The notes: generated from the letters alone by a model not told the origin. Positions 43,655 through 53,788 are shown, numbered from the stretch's first letter. The stretch: DNA of 64,000 bases from Ferruginibacter yonginensis (GCF_042651465.1 NZ_JBHSCZ010000002.1:620001-684000), one strand, 5' to 3'. Program-made: numbers and translations.

Positions 43655-45082
43655 ATGAAAAATAAATTAATAATTGGTTTTTTAATTGCAACAGTAATTG
43701 CCAACTTTGGTTGCAAGAAGCAAATTGACTTAAAACCAACCGATAATATTTTACCTGAAATAGCATTTGTTACAATTAATGATTTACAAAATACCTTGAA
43801 TAGTGCGTATGCTAGGTATGACGGTGAAGGAACAGCTTATATCAATTCATTATTATCAGATGAAGTTAGATTAGGTAGAGATAATGGTGGTCAAGGCCAG
43901 TTTGCTAATCGATTTCAATACGGCCAGGATGCAACAACTGGAGGAGATGTAACTAGTGGCTGGTTAGCAAATTACAGAATGATTTTTTCATGTAATTTAG
44001 TATTGGCCAATTTAAATAAAGTTCCTGCGCCAACATCAGCTGATAGCTTACGTGTGGTAAGAATTGGAGCCCAAGCCACAGCTTTGAGGGCATTAGGTTT
44101 CTTTGAGCTTCAACAACGTTATGCAAAAGGGCCATATGATCCTACAAGCCCAGGTATTCCATTAACGCTTACCTATGTTGATCCAAATACCAATCCAAAA
44201 CCACCACGTAATACCTCTTTAGAAGTATTAAACAGAATACAAGCTGATTTAACGTTAGCTTCCCAACAATTGCCAGCAATAACAACTGCTAATTTTGGTG
44301 ATACTTTGTTGAATAAACTTAGTATAACCGCCTTACAAGCTAGGGTTGCTTTATATAAAAAAGAGTGGCAAAAAGCTTTTGATTCAAGCACAGCAGTTAT
44401 AAACTCAGGTATAAGGCCTTTAGCAACAGGAACTGCTTTTACGGGTATATGGCAAGATGCTGTTTTAAACTCAGAAGTTTTGTTTAGAATTAAAAGAAAT
44501 AGTGCTTCTTTAGGTAATCTTTATACTACTACTCTTAATGCAGTATATTTTAGCCCTTCAGTCAAACTAAGGAGTGCTTATTCAGCAGCCGACATAAGAC
44601 CGGGTGCCTATTTCGCCACTTTTAATGCAGCATTAGCTAACAATTATGTTGTATTTAAATTCTTTCAATCATCTTTAGGTGGTAGAATTAACGATTTTAA
44701 AGCAATTAGGATTTCTGAAATGTATTTGATAAGAGCTGAGGCTAACGTTGAATTAACCAACCTACCAAATGCAGGTACAGCCGATTTGGATGCATTAAGA
44801 TCGCAACGTGGGTTAGGGCTTTCTAGTACGCCATTATTTGCAACTAAAGCTGATGCTATCAATTTTATTTTTGACGAACGTTACAGAGAATTATGTTTTG
44901 AAGGTTTCCGTTTCTTTGATTTAAAACGTAAAGGTTTTAATGTTGACAGAAATTTAGGGGCTGGTGATGTTGAAAGTGCAGGTTGGCAAAGTTTAGTAGC
45001 TGGTGATTATAGGTTTGCTTTACCTATACCAGTTGCTGAAATTCAAGCTAATCCTAATGTTACACAAAATCCTAATTATTAA
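43655..45082 (+). CDS. SusD/RagB-family outer membrane lipoprotein
   Basis: 475-residue surface-bound binding lipoprotein that caps the SusC channel. The signal peptide ends in the lipobox FGC (Cys about 20); the SusD fold follows with tetratricopeptide-like helices (LEVLNRIQADLTLASQQLP, ALQARVALYKKEW) and the C-terminal signature INFIFDERYRELCFEGFRFFDLKRKG (in parts, about 400-430). The start is the ATG at 43655; the three upstream codons begin with TTG and give a poorer signal. Operon order SusC-SusD-DUF4397. Confidence 0.93.
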   Translation: MKNKLIIGFLIATVIANFGCKKQIDLKPTDNILPEIAFVTINDLQNTLNSAYARYDGEGTAYINSLLSDEVRLGRDNGGQGQFANRFQYGQDATTGGDVTSGWLANYRMIFSCNLVLANLNKVPAPTSADSLRVVRIGAQATALRALGFFELQQRYAKGPYDPTSPGIPLTLTYVDPNTNPKPPRNTSLEVLNRIQADLTLASQQLPAITTANFGDTLLNKLSITALQARVALYKKEWQKAFDSSTAVINSGIRPLATGTAFTGIWQDAVLNSEVLFRIKRNSASLGNLYTTTLNAVYFSPSVKLRSAYSAADIRPGAYFATFNAALANNYVVFKFFQSSLGGRINDFKAIRISEMYLIRAEANVELTNLPNAGTADLDALRSQRGLGLSSTPLFATKADAINFIFDERYRELCFEGFRFFDLKRKGFNVDRNLGAGDVESAGWQSLVAGDYRFALPIPVAEIQANPNVTQNPNY

Positions 45083-45092
45083 AATTTTGAAT

Positions 45093-45863
45093 ATGAAAAA
45101 ATTATTTTTAAATACTTTATTTTTTACCACTGTAATAATTTTCGCAAGTTGTGGTAAAGACAACCCCACTCCTCAGGACTATGGTAGTATTAATTTAGTA
45201 AATGCTGCAACAATTAATGTAAGTGCTCCCTCAGCTAGTTTATATTTAAATGATAGTTTATGGTCAAATGGTTTTGTTGGCTACAATACAAATTCTGGTT
45301 TTTTGGGAGTAATAACTGGTGTACCAACAACCGTAAAAGTTAAATTAGATAATGGAGTAAAAACAAATACATCAGCTGCCGTAATTGCTACTGAAGGTCC
45401 AACTACATTTAATGTAAATGATTCTTACACTTTTATCACTTTTGACACTATTTCGAATGGTAAAGTGAAAATTTTAAAGTTGAAAGATACTTTAGTTCCT
45501 CCATCTCCTGGGATTACTAAGGTTCGTTTTTGGCAGTTATCTCCTACGTTTAATCAAACAGTTGACGTAACATACCTTAGAATAAATAATTCATTACCTG
45601 TTGATAGTGTAACTATAACCAATAGAAAATTTCCTACGGAAACAGCGGTTGCTGAAAATAAATTTTACACAAATGTAAATAGTGGTGGTTATGTAATTCG
45701 AATTAAAGTGCCAGGAACTCAAACATTGATAACTCAAGTTGGTAATATAACTCCTACTGGTGTTGGTAGCATAACATTAGGGTCAAGAAAAATTATTTCT
45801 AGTTATTTAACCGGTAATGCAGCCGGAAGGCCACTTGCCTACGGTCAAGTAACTGAATTTTAG
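45093..45863 (+). CDS. DUF4397 lipoprotein
   Basis: 256-residue lipoprotein: signal peptide with lipobox ASC (about residues 17-19), then two DUF4397-type beta-sandwich stretches (GSINLVNAATINVSAPSASLYLND, about 30-53; and about 130-255 with TKVRFWQLSPTFNQTVDV). I chose the ATG at 45093, 10 bases after the SusD stop; the open frame upstream overlaps susD without a signal peptide. It probably helps bind the same ligand at the cell surface. A terminator follows. Confidence 0.8.
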   Translation: MKKLFLNTLFFTTVIIFASCGKDNPTPQDYGSINLVNAATINVSAPSASLYLNDSLWSNGFVGYNTNSGFLGVITGVPTTVKVKLDNGVKTNTSAAVIATEGPTTFNVNDSYTFITFDTISNGKVKILKLKDTLVPPSPGITKVRFWQLSPTFNQTVDVTYLRINNSLPVDSVTITNRKFPTETAVAENKFYTNVNSGGYVIRIKVPGTQTLITQVGNITPTGVGSITLGSRKIISSYLTGNAAGRPLAYGQVTEF

Positions 45864-45884
45864 TTATTGTTACTAAAATTACAT

Positions 45885-45922
45885 AAAATGATAGGCTGCT
45901 CTGTTGAGTAGCCTATCATTTT
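45885..45922. terminator. Bidirectional rho-independent terminator
   Basis: AAAATGATAGGCT (45885-45897) and AGCCTATCATTTT (45910-45922) are perfect 13-base complements with an inner CTC/GAG. It ends the SusC/SusD/DUF4397 operon and faces the TlpA-type gene. The remaining 120 bases up to 46042 are AT-rich with no further motif that I can see. Confidence 0.9.
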
Positions 45923-46042
45923 ATATAGAATTAATATTATGCCTGTACTAGCTATTATGTTTTTTATATATTTTTATAATTTGAACAATATTAATAAGTA
46001 TTTTATAAGTAGGTTTTAAATGAATTAGAAAATAAATATTTA

Positions 46043-47185
46043 CTATTTTAATAATTTACTCAACGTATTTCCTAGTGCATCACCCCTCAACTCAGTAGCA
46101 ATAATTTTACCTTGTGGGTCAATTAAAACATTGTAAGGAATACCATCAAAACCATATAAAGGAACAGCTGGGCTTGCCCAACCTTTGAGGTCGCTTATGT
46201 GGGTCCATGTAAGTTTATCAGCTGCAATAGCTTTTTGCCAAGCGGCTTTATCTTCATCTAACGAAACACCTAAAATGGTGAAATTTTTATCTTTAAATTT
46301 ATTGTAATTAGCCACCACGTTAGGGTTTTCGCCTCTGCATGGGCCACACCAACTTGCCCAAAAATCAATTAATACATATTTACCTTTTAATGAGCTTAAG
46401 CTGATTGGTTTGCCGTTTACATCAGCCATTGAAAAATCAGGAGCTTGCATGCCTACACTTGGTTTACCCGATGTTGTTGCAGGTGTATTTTGTTTGGCAA
46501 TTAATTGATTGTATTGATTAATGATAGTGACTACTGCTTGGTTATTCGGAAATCGCTTGACCATATTTGGTATTACGGTTTTAAGTTCATTTGGGTCAAT
46601 ACCACGGGTGTAACCCAAAGCAAACATTGCTACAACAGGGTCAGAAGCAGTATCGATACTTTTTATAACGAAATTTTTAAAATCATTGATTTGTGCATTC
46701 AATGCAACTGATTTTGCATTTACTAAACTGTCGGTATTTTTTTGTTTTTGTAACGTGTCAATTGCTGCACCCAACGTATTAAGGTTGCGTTGTTTTTGAT
46801 CGATGTTTATTAAAAAGTTTTGAAATAGTTTATTAGCTTTTGTATTAAACTGTGGCCCTTGTAAACTCATATCTTTTACATCAGCTGTAAAATCAATAGT
46901 AGTAGCATCGTTAATAAATATATAGCCTGCATCTTGCTTTTCTAAACGTAGTCGGTATAAGCCTTCTTCACTTCCTTTAACAGTAAAACTAAACTTTCCG
47001 TTCACTACATCAGCTGTATCCAACACTTCTGGGTTTTTATCGCTGAAATAAAGTTGATCTATATATACTTTTTGATTTTCAGCATTTTTTAAAGTGCCAT
47101 TAAGTGTAAAGGTATCTTTAGGCGCTTTTTCTTTACATCCAAAAACCATTGTTGCCATTGCAACAACCGCTATTAATTGTTTCAT
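46043..47185 (-). CDS. TlpA-type thiol-disulfide oxidoreductase lipoprotein with DUF4369
   Basis: 380-residue exported protein. The signal peptide ends in lipobox FGC (Cys about 17), followed by a DUF4369 beta domain (about 25-120), a helical linker (about 125-230), and a C-terminal thioredoxin domain with active site WCGPC (about 280-284) in DFWASWCGPCRGENP. The family reduces or exchanges disulfides of envelope proteins in Bacteroidota. I chose the ATG at 47185, 22 bases after gatB, because it gives a normal lipoprotein signal; an upstream in-frame ATG overlaps the end of gatB. Confidence 0.9.
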   Translation of the reverse strand: MKQLIAVVAMATMVFGCKEKAPKDTFTLNGTLKNAENQKVYIDQLYFSDKNPEVLDTADVVNGKFSFTVKGSEEGLYRLRLEKQDAGYIFINDATTIDFTADVKDMSLQGPQFNTKANKLFQNFLINIDQKQRNLNTLGAAIDTLQKQKNTDSLVNAKSVALNAQINDFKNFVIKSIDTASDPVVAMFALGYTRGIDPNELKTVIPNMVKRFPNNQAVVTIINQYNQLIAKQNTPATTSGKPSVGMQAPDFSMADVNGKPISLSSLKGKYVLIDFWASWCGPCRGENPNVVANYNKFKDKNFTILGVSLDEDKAAWQKAIAADKLTWTHISDLKGWASPAVPLYGFDGIPYNVLIDPQGKIIATELRGDALGNTLSKLLK

Positions 47186-47207
47186 TATTTTTAATTTGTA
47201 TGTTTTA

Positions 47208-48653
47208 TTAAGATGATAGTTTACTTTCAATTAGTTTGTTAACGGTTTGCATATCAGCCTTTCCGCCGCTCAATTTTTTTACTTGTCCGGCAAACAAGCC
47301 TATTAAACCTTTTTTGCCTGCTTTATATTCTTTCACCTTATCAGGCATTGCAGCAAGGGCTTCATCAACCCATTTGCTTAGCGCATCTGTATCATTTTCT
47401 TGAATGAGCTGTAGTTGCTGGGCTAAGGCAGCGGCATTACTGTTTGGATGATCAATGTATGCCATTAGTAATTTTGTGGATGCTACATTATAATGAACCA
47501 TTCCTTTATCAGTATACATAATGATATCAGCCATTGCTGTTTCATTCAATGGAAATTCGCTGAGGTTGGTTTGTTTATCAATACAATAATTTCTGAAAGG
47601 ACCTATTAGCCAATTTGCAGTTGATTTGTAATTGTTGGTTAATGTAACAAGCCGTTCATACATTTCAGCATCAGCTTTATCAATACAAATAGCGGCTGCA
47701 TCATACAATGATAATCCGTAAGTATTTACCAAATGGGTTTGCCATGCATTAGGCAACATGGGCATGGTTTTTTTTATGGCTTCGATATCAACAGTACTTA
47801 TTTCAAATGCAGGTAAATCGGGTTCAGGGAAATAACGATAATCATCAGCATCTTCTTTACTGCGTAACGAAAAAGTTCGATTGTTATCAGCATCGTAACT
47901 TCTTGTTTCTTGCTTTATTTTTTCGCCAGCTTCAGTAATGCCAATGAGTCTATCAACTTCTACTTCAATTGCTTTTTTTACATTGCGAATACTGTTTAAG
48001 TTTTTTACTTCAACCCTTGTGCCTAATGTAGTTTCACCTTTTAAACGAATAGATATATTTGCATCGCAACGAAGGCTACCTTCTTCCATATTACCGTCGC
48101 ACACATTTAACCAACGTACAATTTTTCTGAGTACTGTAATGTAAGCAAATGCTTCATCGGCACTGTGTATGCAAGGTTCTGTTACGATTTCTAAAAGTGG
48201 TGTACCTGCTCGGTTTAAATCGATAGCGGTATGTGTATCATATAAATCATGTAAACTTTTACCAGCATCTTCTTCAATATGTATTCGGTTAAGTTGTATT
48301 TTTTTTTCACCACTAGCTGTATTGATGGTTACAAAACCACCGTTGCATATAGGGTTGGTATGTTGACTTACTTGATAGCCTTTTGGCAAATCAGGATAAA
48401 AATAATTTTTACGAGCAAAGTAATGTAGTGGTGCAATATCGCATTGTAATGCAATACCTAATTTAATAGCCAATGCAATTACTTCTTTGTTCATGGTGGG
48501 TAAAGTGCCTGGGTGTGCTAGTGTAATAGGACTTACATGTGTGTTAGGCGCTGCACCAAATGATGTGCTATCGCCAGCAAATAATTTTGTATTTGTAGAT
48601 AGTTGAGCATGAACTTCAAGCCCAATTACCACTTCATATTTATGTTGTGCCAT
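47208..48653 (-). CDS. gatB: Aspartyl/glutamyl-tRNA amidotransferase subunit B
   Basis: Subunit B of GatCAB, which converts Glu-tRNA(Gln) or Asp-tRNA(Asn) to the amidated form. The 481-residue protein has YEVVIGLEVHAQLSTNTKLF (about 5-24), the kinase-like core (GTPLLEIVTEP, about 135-145; EEGSLRCDANISIR, about 181-194; EVKNLNSIRNV) and a C-terminal GatB/YqeY domain with KGLIGLFAGQVKK. gatA and gatC are not in the window. Upstream lies a terminator that separates it from the PDZ protein gene. Confidence 0.96.
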   Translation of the reverse strand: MAQHKYEVVIGLEVHAQLSTNTKLFAGDSTSFGAAPNTHVSPITLAHPGTLPTMNKEVIALAIKLGIALQCDIAPLHYFARKNYFYPDLPKGYQVSQHTNPICNGGFVTINTASGEKKIQLNRIHIEEDAGKSLHDLYDTHTAIDLNRAGTPLLEIVTEPCIHSADEAFAYITVLRKIVRWLNVCDGNMEEGSLRCDANISIRLKGETTLGTRVEVKNLNSIRNVKKAIEVEVDRLIGITEAGEKIKQETRSYDADNNRTFSLRSKEDADDYRYFPEPDLPAFEISTVDIEAIKKTMPMLPNAWQTHLVNTYGLSLYDAAAICIDKADAEMYERLVTLTNNYKSTANWLIGPFRNYCIDKQTNLSEFPLNETAMADIIMYTDKGMVHYNVASTKLLMAYIDHPNSNAAALAQQLQLIQENDTDALSKWVDEALAAMPDKVKEYKAGKKGLIGLFAGQVKKLSGGKADMQTVNKLIESKLSS

Positions 48654-48702
48654 TGCTGCAAAAATACATGTTATAACTGCAACATCACAAGTATACTACA
48701 TA

Positions 48703-48740
48703 AAACAACACCGCTGCTTTTGCTGGCAGCGGTGTTGTTT
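48703..48740 (-). terminator. Rho-independent terminator of the PDZ protein gene
   Basis: AAACAACACCGCTGC (48703-48717) and GCAGCGGTGTTGTTT (48726-48740) are perfect 15-base complements with an 8-base loop. It lies downstream of the PDZ gene on the minus strand and before gatB. Confidence 0.88.
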
Positions 48741-48755
48741 ATTTTTTGTAGCTGT

Positions 48756-49838
48756 TTACAAATCAGCTGTTTTTAATTTTTTGGGGATTTTGATAGTTAC
48801 TTTCATATCAGTACCATTTCTTTTTAATTGCACATCGTAACTATTCACTTCTTTATTTTGTTGTAATTGCTCACGAGTTTCGTCGGTATTTTGAACGGTT
48901 TTGCCTGCAATAGCTGTAATAATATCATCTTTTTTAATACCAGCTGTTGCTGCCGCTGATTCGCTTTCAACATCAATAACCTTTACACCATTACCTTCTT
49001 CTATGTCTTGAATTTTTAAACCAAGTTTTGGTTTACGAGTAATAAACATCATTGTTTTATTATCTGGTGCAAACATTTCGGGACCATCAATATTACCAGG
49101 TGCCGGAAAGCTGAACATTTTTCTGCCGCCATTAGGCATATCGTAACTAAAGTTTTGGATCATTTTAATTTCTTTTCGTACACCTAACGTTATTTTTACA
49201 TCTTTCTTTTTACCAGCTCTCCAATAATACACTTTCACTTTATCGCCTTCTTTTAAACTTCTTATAGTGTTTGATAAGCTTTCGGGGCCATCAATTTTCG
49301 TATCGTTTACTTTATAAATGATATCGCCTTTTTGTAGTTCGGCTTTTTCAGCAGGGCTTTCTTTACTTACCTCAACAATGGCAGCACCTGATTCATTTTT
49401 TTCAGTACTCACTCCCAAAAAAGTGTAAGACGTAGCTTCGCTTTTACGAAATGGACTATCGCCTTTAAAGATAGAAATACCACCAATTGAATTTGGGTCG
49501 ATTTTAGATAAAGCATCTAAATTTCTATCGAGGTCAATCATTTTACCATCAATATTGATCATCATTTTTTCACCATCTCTCATGATCATTTTTCTTTTGT
49601 TGATAGTGATGCCCTCTTCATTAAACTCAGCTAATGGCTTGCCGTTGATCAACACTTTATCGCCTGTAATTTCAACTGTAACCTTGGTATCTTTTTCGCC
49701 ATTTTTACGAATAATGATTTCTTCTGTTTGCTTTTGGTTAGCGCCTGACGGTGGCGGCGGAGGCGGTGTTTGAGCCACTGCTTGTAAGCTACTTACGCAA
49801 CCTAAAATCCACCCAATAATTGATGCATTGATTTTCAT
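48756..49838 (-). CDS. Exported protein with two PDZ domains
   Basis: 360-residue protein with a signal peptide (about 1-22), a proline run (PPPPPPSG, about 25-32), a beta-rich region (about 40-135), and two PDZ domains: SYTFLGVSTEKNESGAAI through KAELQKGDIIYKVNDTKI (about 135-215) and PKLGLKIQDIEEG through AAATAGIKKDDIITAIAGK (about 270-350). No protease domain is attached, so it may be a periplasmic peptide-binding or regulatory protein. Ends with a strong terminator. Confidence 0.85.
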   Translation of the reverse strand: MKINASIIGWILGCVSSLQAVAQTPPPPPPSGANQKQTEEIIIRKNGEKDTKVTVEITGDKVLINGKPLAEFNEEGITINKRKMIMRDGEKMMINIDGKMIDLDRNLDALSKIDPNSIGGISIFKGDSPFRKSEATSYTFLGVSTEKNESGAAIVEVSKESPAEKAELQKGDIIYKVNDTKIDGPESLSNTIRSLKEGDKVKVYYWRAGKKKDVKITLGVRKEIKMIQNFSYDMPNGGRKMFSFPAPGNIDGPEMFAPDNKTMMFITRKPKLGLKIQDIEEGNGVKVIDVESESAAATAGIKKDDIITAIAGKTVQNTDETREQLQQNKEVNSYDVQLKRNGTDMKVTIKIPKKLKTADL

Positions 49839-49971
49839 ATGTTTAATTATTTAGTTTGTTTAAAAATTATCTACGAAAGTTTTAGTACATCAAAAATAAA
49901 AGGATTTTTTGAATTACGAAACAATTCGCACACAAATAATTTCCTTTAACAAAATTTTATAATGTTCAATA

Positions 49972-50002
49972 AAAAACCGCCTTAGTTATGAAGACGGTTT
50001 TT
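49972..50002 (-). terminator. Rho-independent terminator of alaS
   Basis: AAAAACCG (49972-49979) and CGGTTTTT (49995-50002) with inner CTT/AAG form the hairpin; the minus strand continues with T residues. It lies 19 bases after the alaS stop. Confidence 0.8.
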
Positions 50003-50020
50003 GAAAAGTATGTGTCAATA

Positions 50021-52678
50021 TTACAAAAGGGCTTTAACAGCTTGAATACAAGCAGCGATGCCGCTTGGGTTTTGTCCCCCAGCGGTTGCAAGGTTTTTTT
50101 GTCCGCCACCGCCACCATTAATGTGTTTACTTACCACTTCTTTAATAAGTTTACCAGCATCTAAATTTTTAGCTGCTACCACAGTATCGCTAATACCAAT
50201 TACTACATGTGCTTTGCCACCAACGTTAGCACCTAAAACCACTACATGATCATGTAAATGATTTTTTAAATCAGCTGCAATTTTTTTCAAGCCATCAGCA
50301 GACGGCACTTCAATAATTTCACCTACAAAAGTTACGTTGTTGATGATGCTATCTTTTTGTAGCAATTCATTTCTAATACCCACTAACTGACGGGCTTCTA
50401 ATGATTCAATTCGTTTGAGTAAGCTATTATTTTCAGCCTGTAAAGTTTCAATCGCTTTACCTGTATTTGAAGGGTTTTTTAATAAAGATTTTACCATTTG
50501 TACATCAGCAAAAGCTGCTTGAATAAGCACTTCTGCAGCTATACCACTTACAGCTTCAATACGACGAACGCCGGCAGCTACCGCAGATTCGCTTTTTATT
50601 TTAAAGAAACCAATTTCGCCTGTATGGCCCACGTGTGTGCCACCACATAATTCAATAGAGTAATTTGGATCGATGGTTACCACACGAACCGTATCGCCAT
50701 ACTTTTCACCAAATAAGGCTGTTGCTCCAGTTTTTATTGCATCTTCTTTCGCCATTGATTGTATAACCACGGGTATGTTTTCTCTGATTTTTTGATTCAC
50801 AATTTTTTCAACGGCTGTTATTTCATCATCGCTCATTTTTGCAAAATGTGAAAAATCGAAACGCAATTGTTCATCATTTACCAAACTACCTTTTTGTGCT
50901 ACATGGTTACCTAATACTTGTTTTAAAGCTGCATGCATTAAATGGGTAACAGAGTGGTGCACCGTTATATTGTGGCGCTTTTCAGCATGTACAGTTGCGG
51001 TTACAGTACCAGAAAGGTCATCTATAATTTTTTCAGCAAAATGAATGATTAAATCATTTTCTTTTTTGGTATCAATAATATGAATGGTTTCGTTGCCGAT
51101 TTGCAAAGTACCTTGGTCGCCAATTTGTCCGCCACTTTCAGCATAAAAAGGTGTGGTAGCCAACACAATTTGGTAAAGGGTTTTGCCTTTGCTGGTTACC
51201 ATGCGGTAGCGTAACACTTCTGTTTGTGCTGTTAACACATCATACCCAACAAAGTTTACTTGTCCTTCTTTTAAAATTGTCCAATCGCCAGTATCTAATG
51301 CGGTTGCGGCACGACTTCTATTTTTTTGTGCTAACAATGCTTTTTCAAAACCTGCATCATCCACCGTAATATTATTTTCTGCTGCAATTAATCTGGTTAA
51401 ATCAATAGGGAAACCGTACGTATCTAATAATTCAAAAGCCGCTTCGCCATCAATCATTTTGGTAGCTGTAGCATTTGCAATAATATCATCCATTTTTTTA
51501 AGCCCTTTTTCAAGCGTTCTTAAAAAGGCTTCTTCTTCTTCTTTAATTACTTTGGTAACAAAATCTTGTTGTTGTTGTAACTCAGGAAAAACATGCTCAA
51601 ACTGTGTTGCCAAAACTGGTACTAATTGAAAAAGTAACGGTTGCTTATATGATAAATAAGAGTAGTAATACCGAACCGCTCTTCTTAAAATACGGCGTAT
51701 CACATAGCCTGCGCCTGTGTTTGAAGGTAACTGTCCATCAGCAATGGTAAAACTTATAGCCCTAATATGATCAGCCAATACCCTAAAAGCAATGCTCATT
51801 TTATCATCGCCTGCAGTATAAGTTTGGTGGGTAATAGCAGCTACCTTTTCGATAGTGCCACTAAAAACATCGGTATCGTAGTTAGATGATTTACCTTGAA
51901 TAACACGAACCAAGCGTTCAAAACCCATACCTGTATCAACGTGTTGTGCAGGCAATGGTTGCAAACTACCATCTTTCAAACGGTTGTATTGCATAAAAAC
52001 GTTGTTCCAAATTTCAATAACTTGAGGATTATCTTTATTTACCAATAAATGGCCAGGTACAAGGGCTCTTTCATCATCAGGCCGCATATCAACATGTATT
52101 TCACTGCAAGGGCCGCAAGGACCAGTATCGCCCATTTCCCAAAAATTATCTTTTTTGTTGCCAAAAACAATATGATCTGGCGCTACTATTTTTTGCCACT
52201 CTTTTAGTGCGATGGTTGATGCTGGTAAGCCTTCTTTTTCATCGCCTTCAAACACACTTACATACAAACGATCAACCGGAATTTTATACACTTGTGTAAG
52301 CAACTCCCAACTCCATTCAATCGCTTCTTTTTTAAAATAATCGCCAAAGCTCCAATTACCCAACATTTCAAACATAGTGTGGTGGTAAGTATCAACCCCA
52401 ACTTCTTCTAAATCATTGTGTTTACCACTAACACGTAAACATTTTTGCGTATCAGCAATACGGTTGCTTACAGGTGCTCCATTACCTAAAAAGTAATCTT
52501 TAAATTGGTTCATACCGGCATTGGTAAACAGCAATGTAGGATCGTTTTTCACCACAATAGGTGCTGATGGAACAATGGTATGCCCTTTACTTTTAAAAAA
52601 ATCGAGAAATAGTTGACGAATAGCTGCTGAACTTAATGTGTTGCCTTCATTGCCAAGCTGTGTTGCTGAAGCCTTCAT
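50021..52678 (-). CDS. alaS: Alanyl-tRNA synthetase
   Basis: Charges tRNA(Ala) and edits Ser- and Gly-tRNA(Ala). The 885-residue enzyme has the class II core (FFKSKGHTIVPSAPIV, about 15-30; NAGMNQFKDYFLG), the editing domain with HHSVTHLMHAAL (His ligands of the zinc, about 575-586) and CGGTHVGHTGEIG (about 678-690), and a C-terminal DHHA1 domain ending GGGGGQKNLATAGG. I chose the ATG at 52678 because a -7 element lies upstream of it and because the family starts there; an in-frame ATG 60 bases earlier precedes the likely transcription start. Confidence 0.95.
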   Translation of the reverse strand: MKASATQLGNEGNTLSSAAIRQLFLDFFKSKGHTIVPSAPIVVKNDPTLLFTNAGMNQFKDYFLGNGAPVSNRIADTQKCLRVSGKHNDLEEVGVDTYHHTMFEMLGNWSFGDYFKKEAIEWSWELLTQVYKIPVDRLYVSVFEGDEKEGLPASTIALKEWQKIVAPDHIVFGNKKDNFWEMGDTGPCGPCSEIHVDMRPDDERALVPGHLLVNKDNPQVIEIWNNVFMQYNRLKDGSLQPLPAQHVDTGMGFERLVRVIQGKSSNYDTDVFSGTIEKVAAITHQTYTAGDDKMSIAFRVLADHIRAISFTIADGQLPSNTGAGYVIRRILRRAVRYYYSYLSYKQPLLFQLVPVLATQFEHVFPELQQQQDFVTKVIKEEEEAFLRTLEKGLKKMDDIIANATATKMIDGEAAFELLDTYGFPIDLTRLIAAENNITVDDAGFEKALLAQKNRSRAATALDTGDWTILKEGQVNFVGYDVLTAQTEVLRYRMVTSKGKTLYQIVLATTPFYAESGGQIGDQGTLQIGNETIHIIDTKKENDLIIHFAEKIIDDLSGTVTATVHAEKRHNITVHHSVTHLMHAALKQVLGNHVAQKGSLVNDEQLRFDFSHFAKMSDDEITAVEKIVNQKIRENIPVVIQSMAKEDAIKTGATALFGEKYGDTVRVVTIDPNYSIELCGGTHVGHTGEIGFFKIKSESAVAAGVRRIEAVSGIAAEVLIQAAFADVQMVKSLLKNPSNTGKAIETLQAENNSLLKRIESLEARQLVGIRNELLQKDSIINNVTFVGEIIEVPSADGLKKIAADLKNHLHDHVVVLGANVGGKAHVVIGISDTVVAAKNLDAGKLIKEVVSKHINGGGGGQKNLATAGGQNPSGIAACIQAVKALL

Positions 52679-52735
52679 AATGCTGTGTTTGAATAGATTG
52701 CTTTTGTAATTTATGGGGTTATATTTGTACCTGCG

Positions 52736-52743
52736 CAAAAATA
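52736..52743 (-). promoter_or_regulatory. Candidate -7 element for alaS
   Basis: The minus strand reads TATTTTTG, matching TAnnTTTG, about 58 bases before the chosen alaS start; a TTTG at 52772-52769 is a possible, widely spaced -33 box (25 bases). Confidence 0.4.
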
Positions 52744-52816
52744 GTTGATTAGTTGATTACTTGCATAGCAAAACGTTGATTAATACTATGGTGGTGTTTT
52801 TTATACGATTAGGATA

Positions 52817-53788
52817 ATGAAAAAAATAAAATATTATTACAATACTCATACACTTAGGTACGAAAAGTTGGTAGTGCCATTACGTGTGAAATTGTTGCGT
52901 TTTTTTGGGTTTCTATCGGCATTAATTGTTAGTGCTAGTATTGTTATTTATGTATACAATCGTTTTGTACCTAAACCAACGGAACTAGAAGCTAATAGAA
53001 AGTATGAGTTGATGAAGGATAATTATAAAATATTGAACGAAAAAGTAAAAGCCATTGAATCGCAAATGGCCGCTTTAGAAAAACGTGATAACGAGGTGTA
53101 CCGTTCCATTTTTGAACAAAACCCCATACCTGATAGTGCAAGAGCCAAGTTAATAGAAAAGCAAAAGGAGTTAGATAAAGTGAGTGTAATTCAAAACGAT
53201 GTAATTGGTAAAGATATTGCTGCTCAACTTAATAATATAAATGCACGTATAGCCTATCAAACAAAAAGTTATACTGATATTGAAAAATTAATACAAAATC
53301 AAGATGCTAAATTGGCCAGTATACCAGCTATACAGCCCGTAAGTAATAAAGATTTAACAAGAATTGCTAGTGGTTTTGGTATGCGTATACACCCAATATA
53401 TGGTATTGCTAAAATGCACAATGGGCTTGATTTTACAGCCCCACAAGGCACCCCCATTTATGCTACAGGTGATGGGGTGGTTATTGAAGCAGGTATGGGC
53501 AACGGCACGGGTAACCATGTAATCATTAACCATGGGTATGGTTATGAAACTGAGTATATGCATATGGTTCGTATAAAAGTTCGTAACGGACAAAAAGTAA
53601 CAAGAGGAGAAGTGATAGGTTGGGTAGGCAGTACGGGTGCAAGTACGGGCCCACATTGCCATTACGAAGTACATGTTAACGGAAACCCTGTTGACCCTGT
53701 TTACTTTTTTTACAATGATTTAAATGCAGAACAGTTCGATAGATTATTAAAATTAGCCGCCACTGGTAGTGCTAAAAGTTTTGACTAA
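52817..53788 (+). CDS. M23-family (LytM) metallopeptidase with coiled coil
   Basis: 323-residue membrane-anchored endopeptidase acting on peptidoglycan cross-links. N-terminal cytoplasmic stretch and one helix (about 30-50), a coiled-coil region (about 55-165), then the LytM/M23 domain (about 190-300) with the zinc motif HNGLD (about 201-205), GNHVIINHG and HCHYEVH (about 276-282), the HxH pair. All ligands are kept, so it is probably active rather than an EnvC/NlpD-type activator. It begins an operon with the MerR-family gene 14 bases downstream. Confidence 0.92.
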   Translation: MKKIKYYYNTHTLRYEKLVVPLRVKLLRFFGFLSALIVSASIVIYVYNRFVPKPTELEANRKYELMKDNYKILNEKVKAIESQMAALEKRDNEVYRSIFEQNPIPDSARAKLIEKQKELDKVSVIQNDVIGKDIAAQLNNINARIAYQTKSYTDIEKLIQNQDAKLASIPAIQPVSNKDLTRIASGFGMRIHPIYGIAKMHNGLDFTAPQGTPIYATGDGVVIEAGMGNGTGNHVIINHGYGYETEYMHMVRIKVRNGQKVTRGEVIGWVGSTGASTGPHCHYEVHVNGNPVDPVYFFYNDLNAEQFDRLLKLAATGSAKSFD

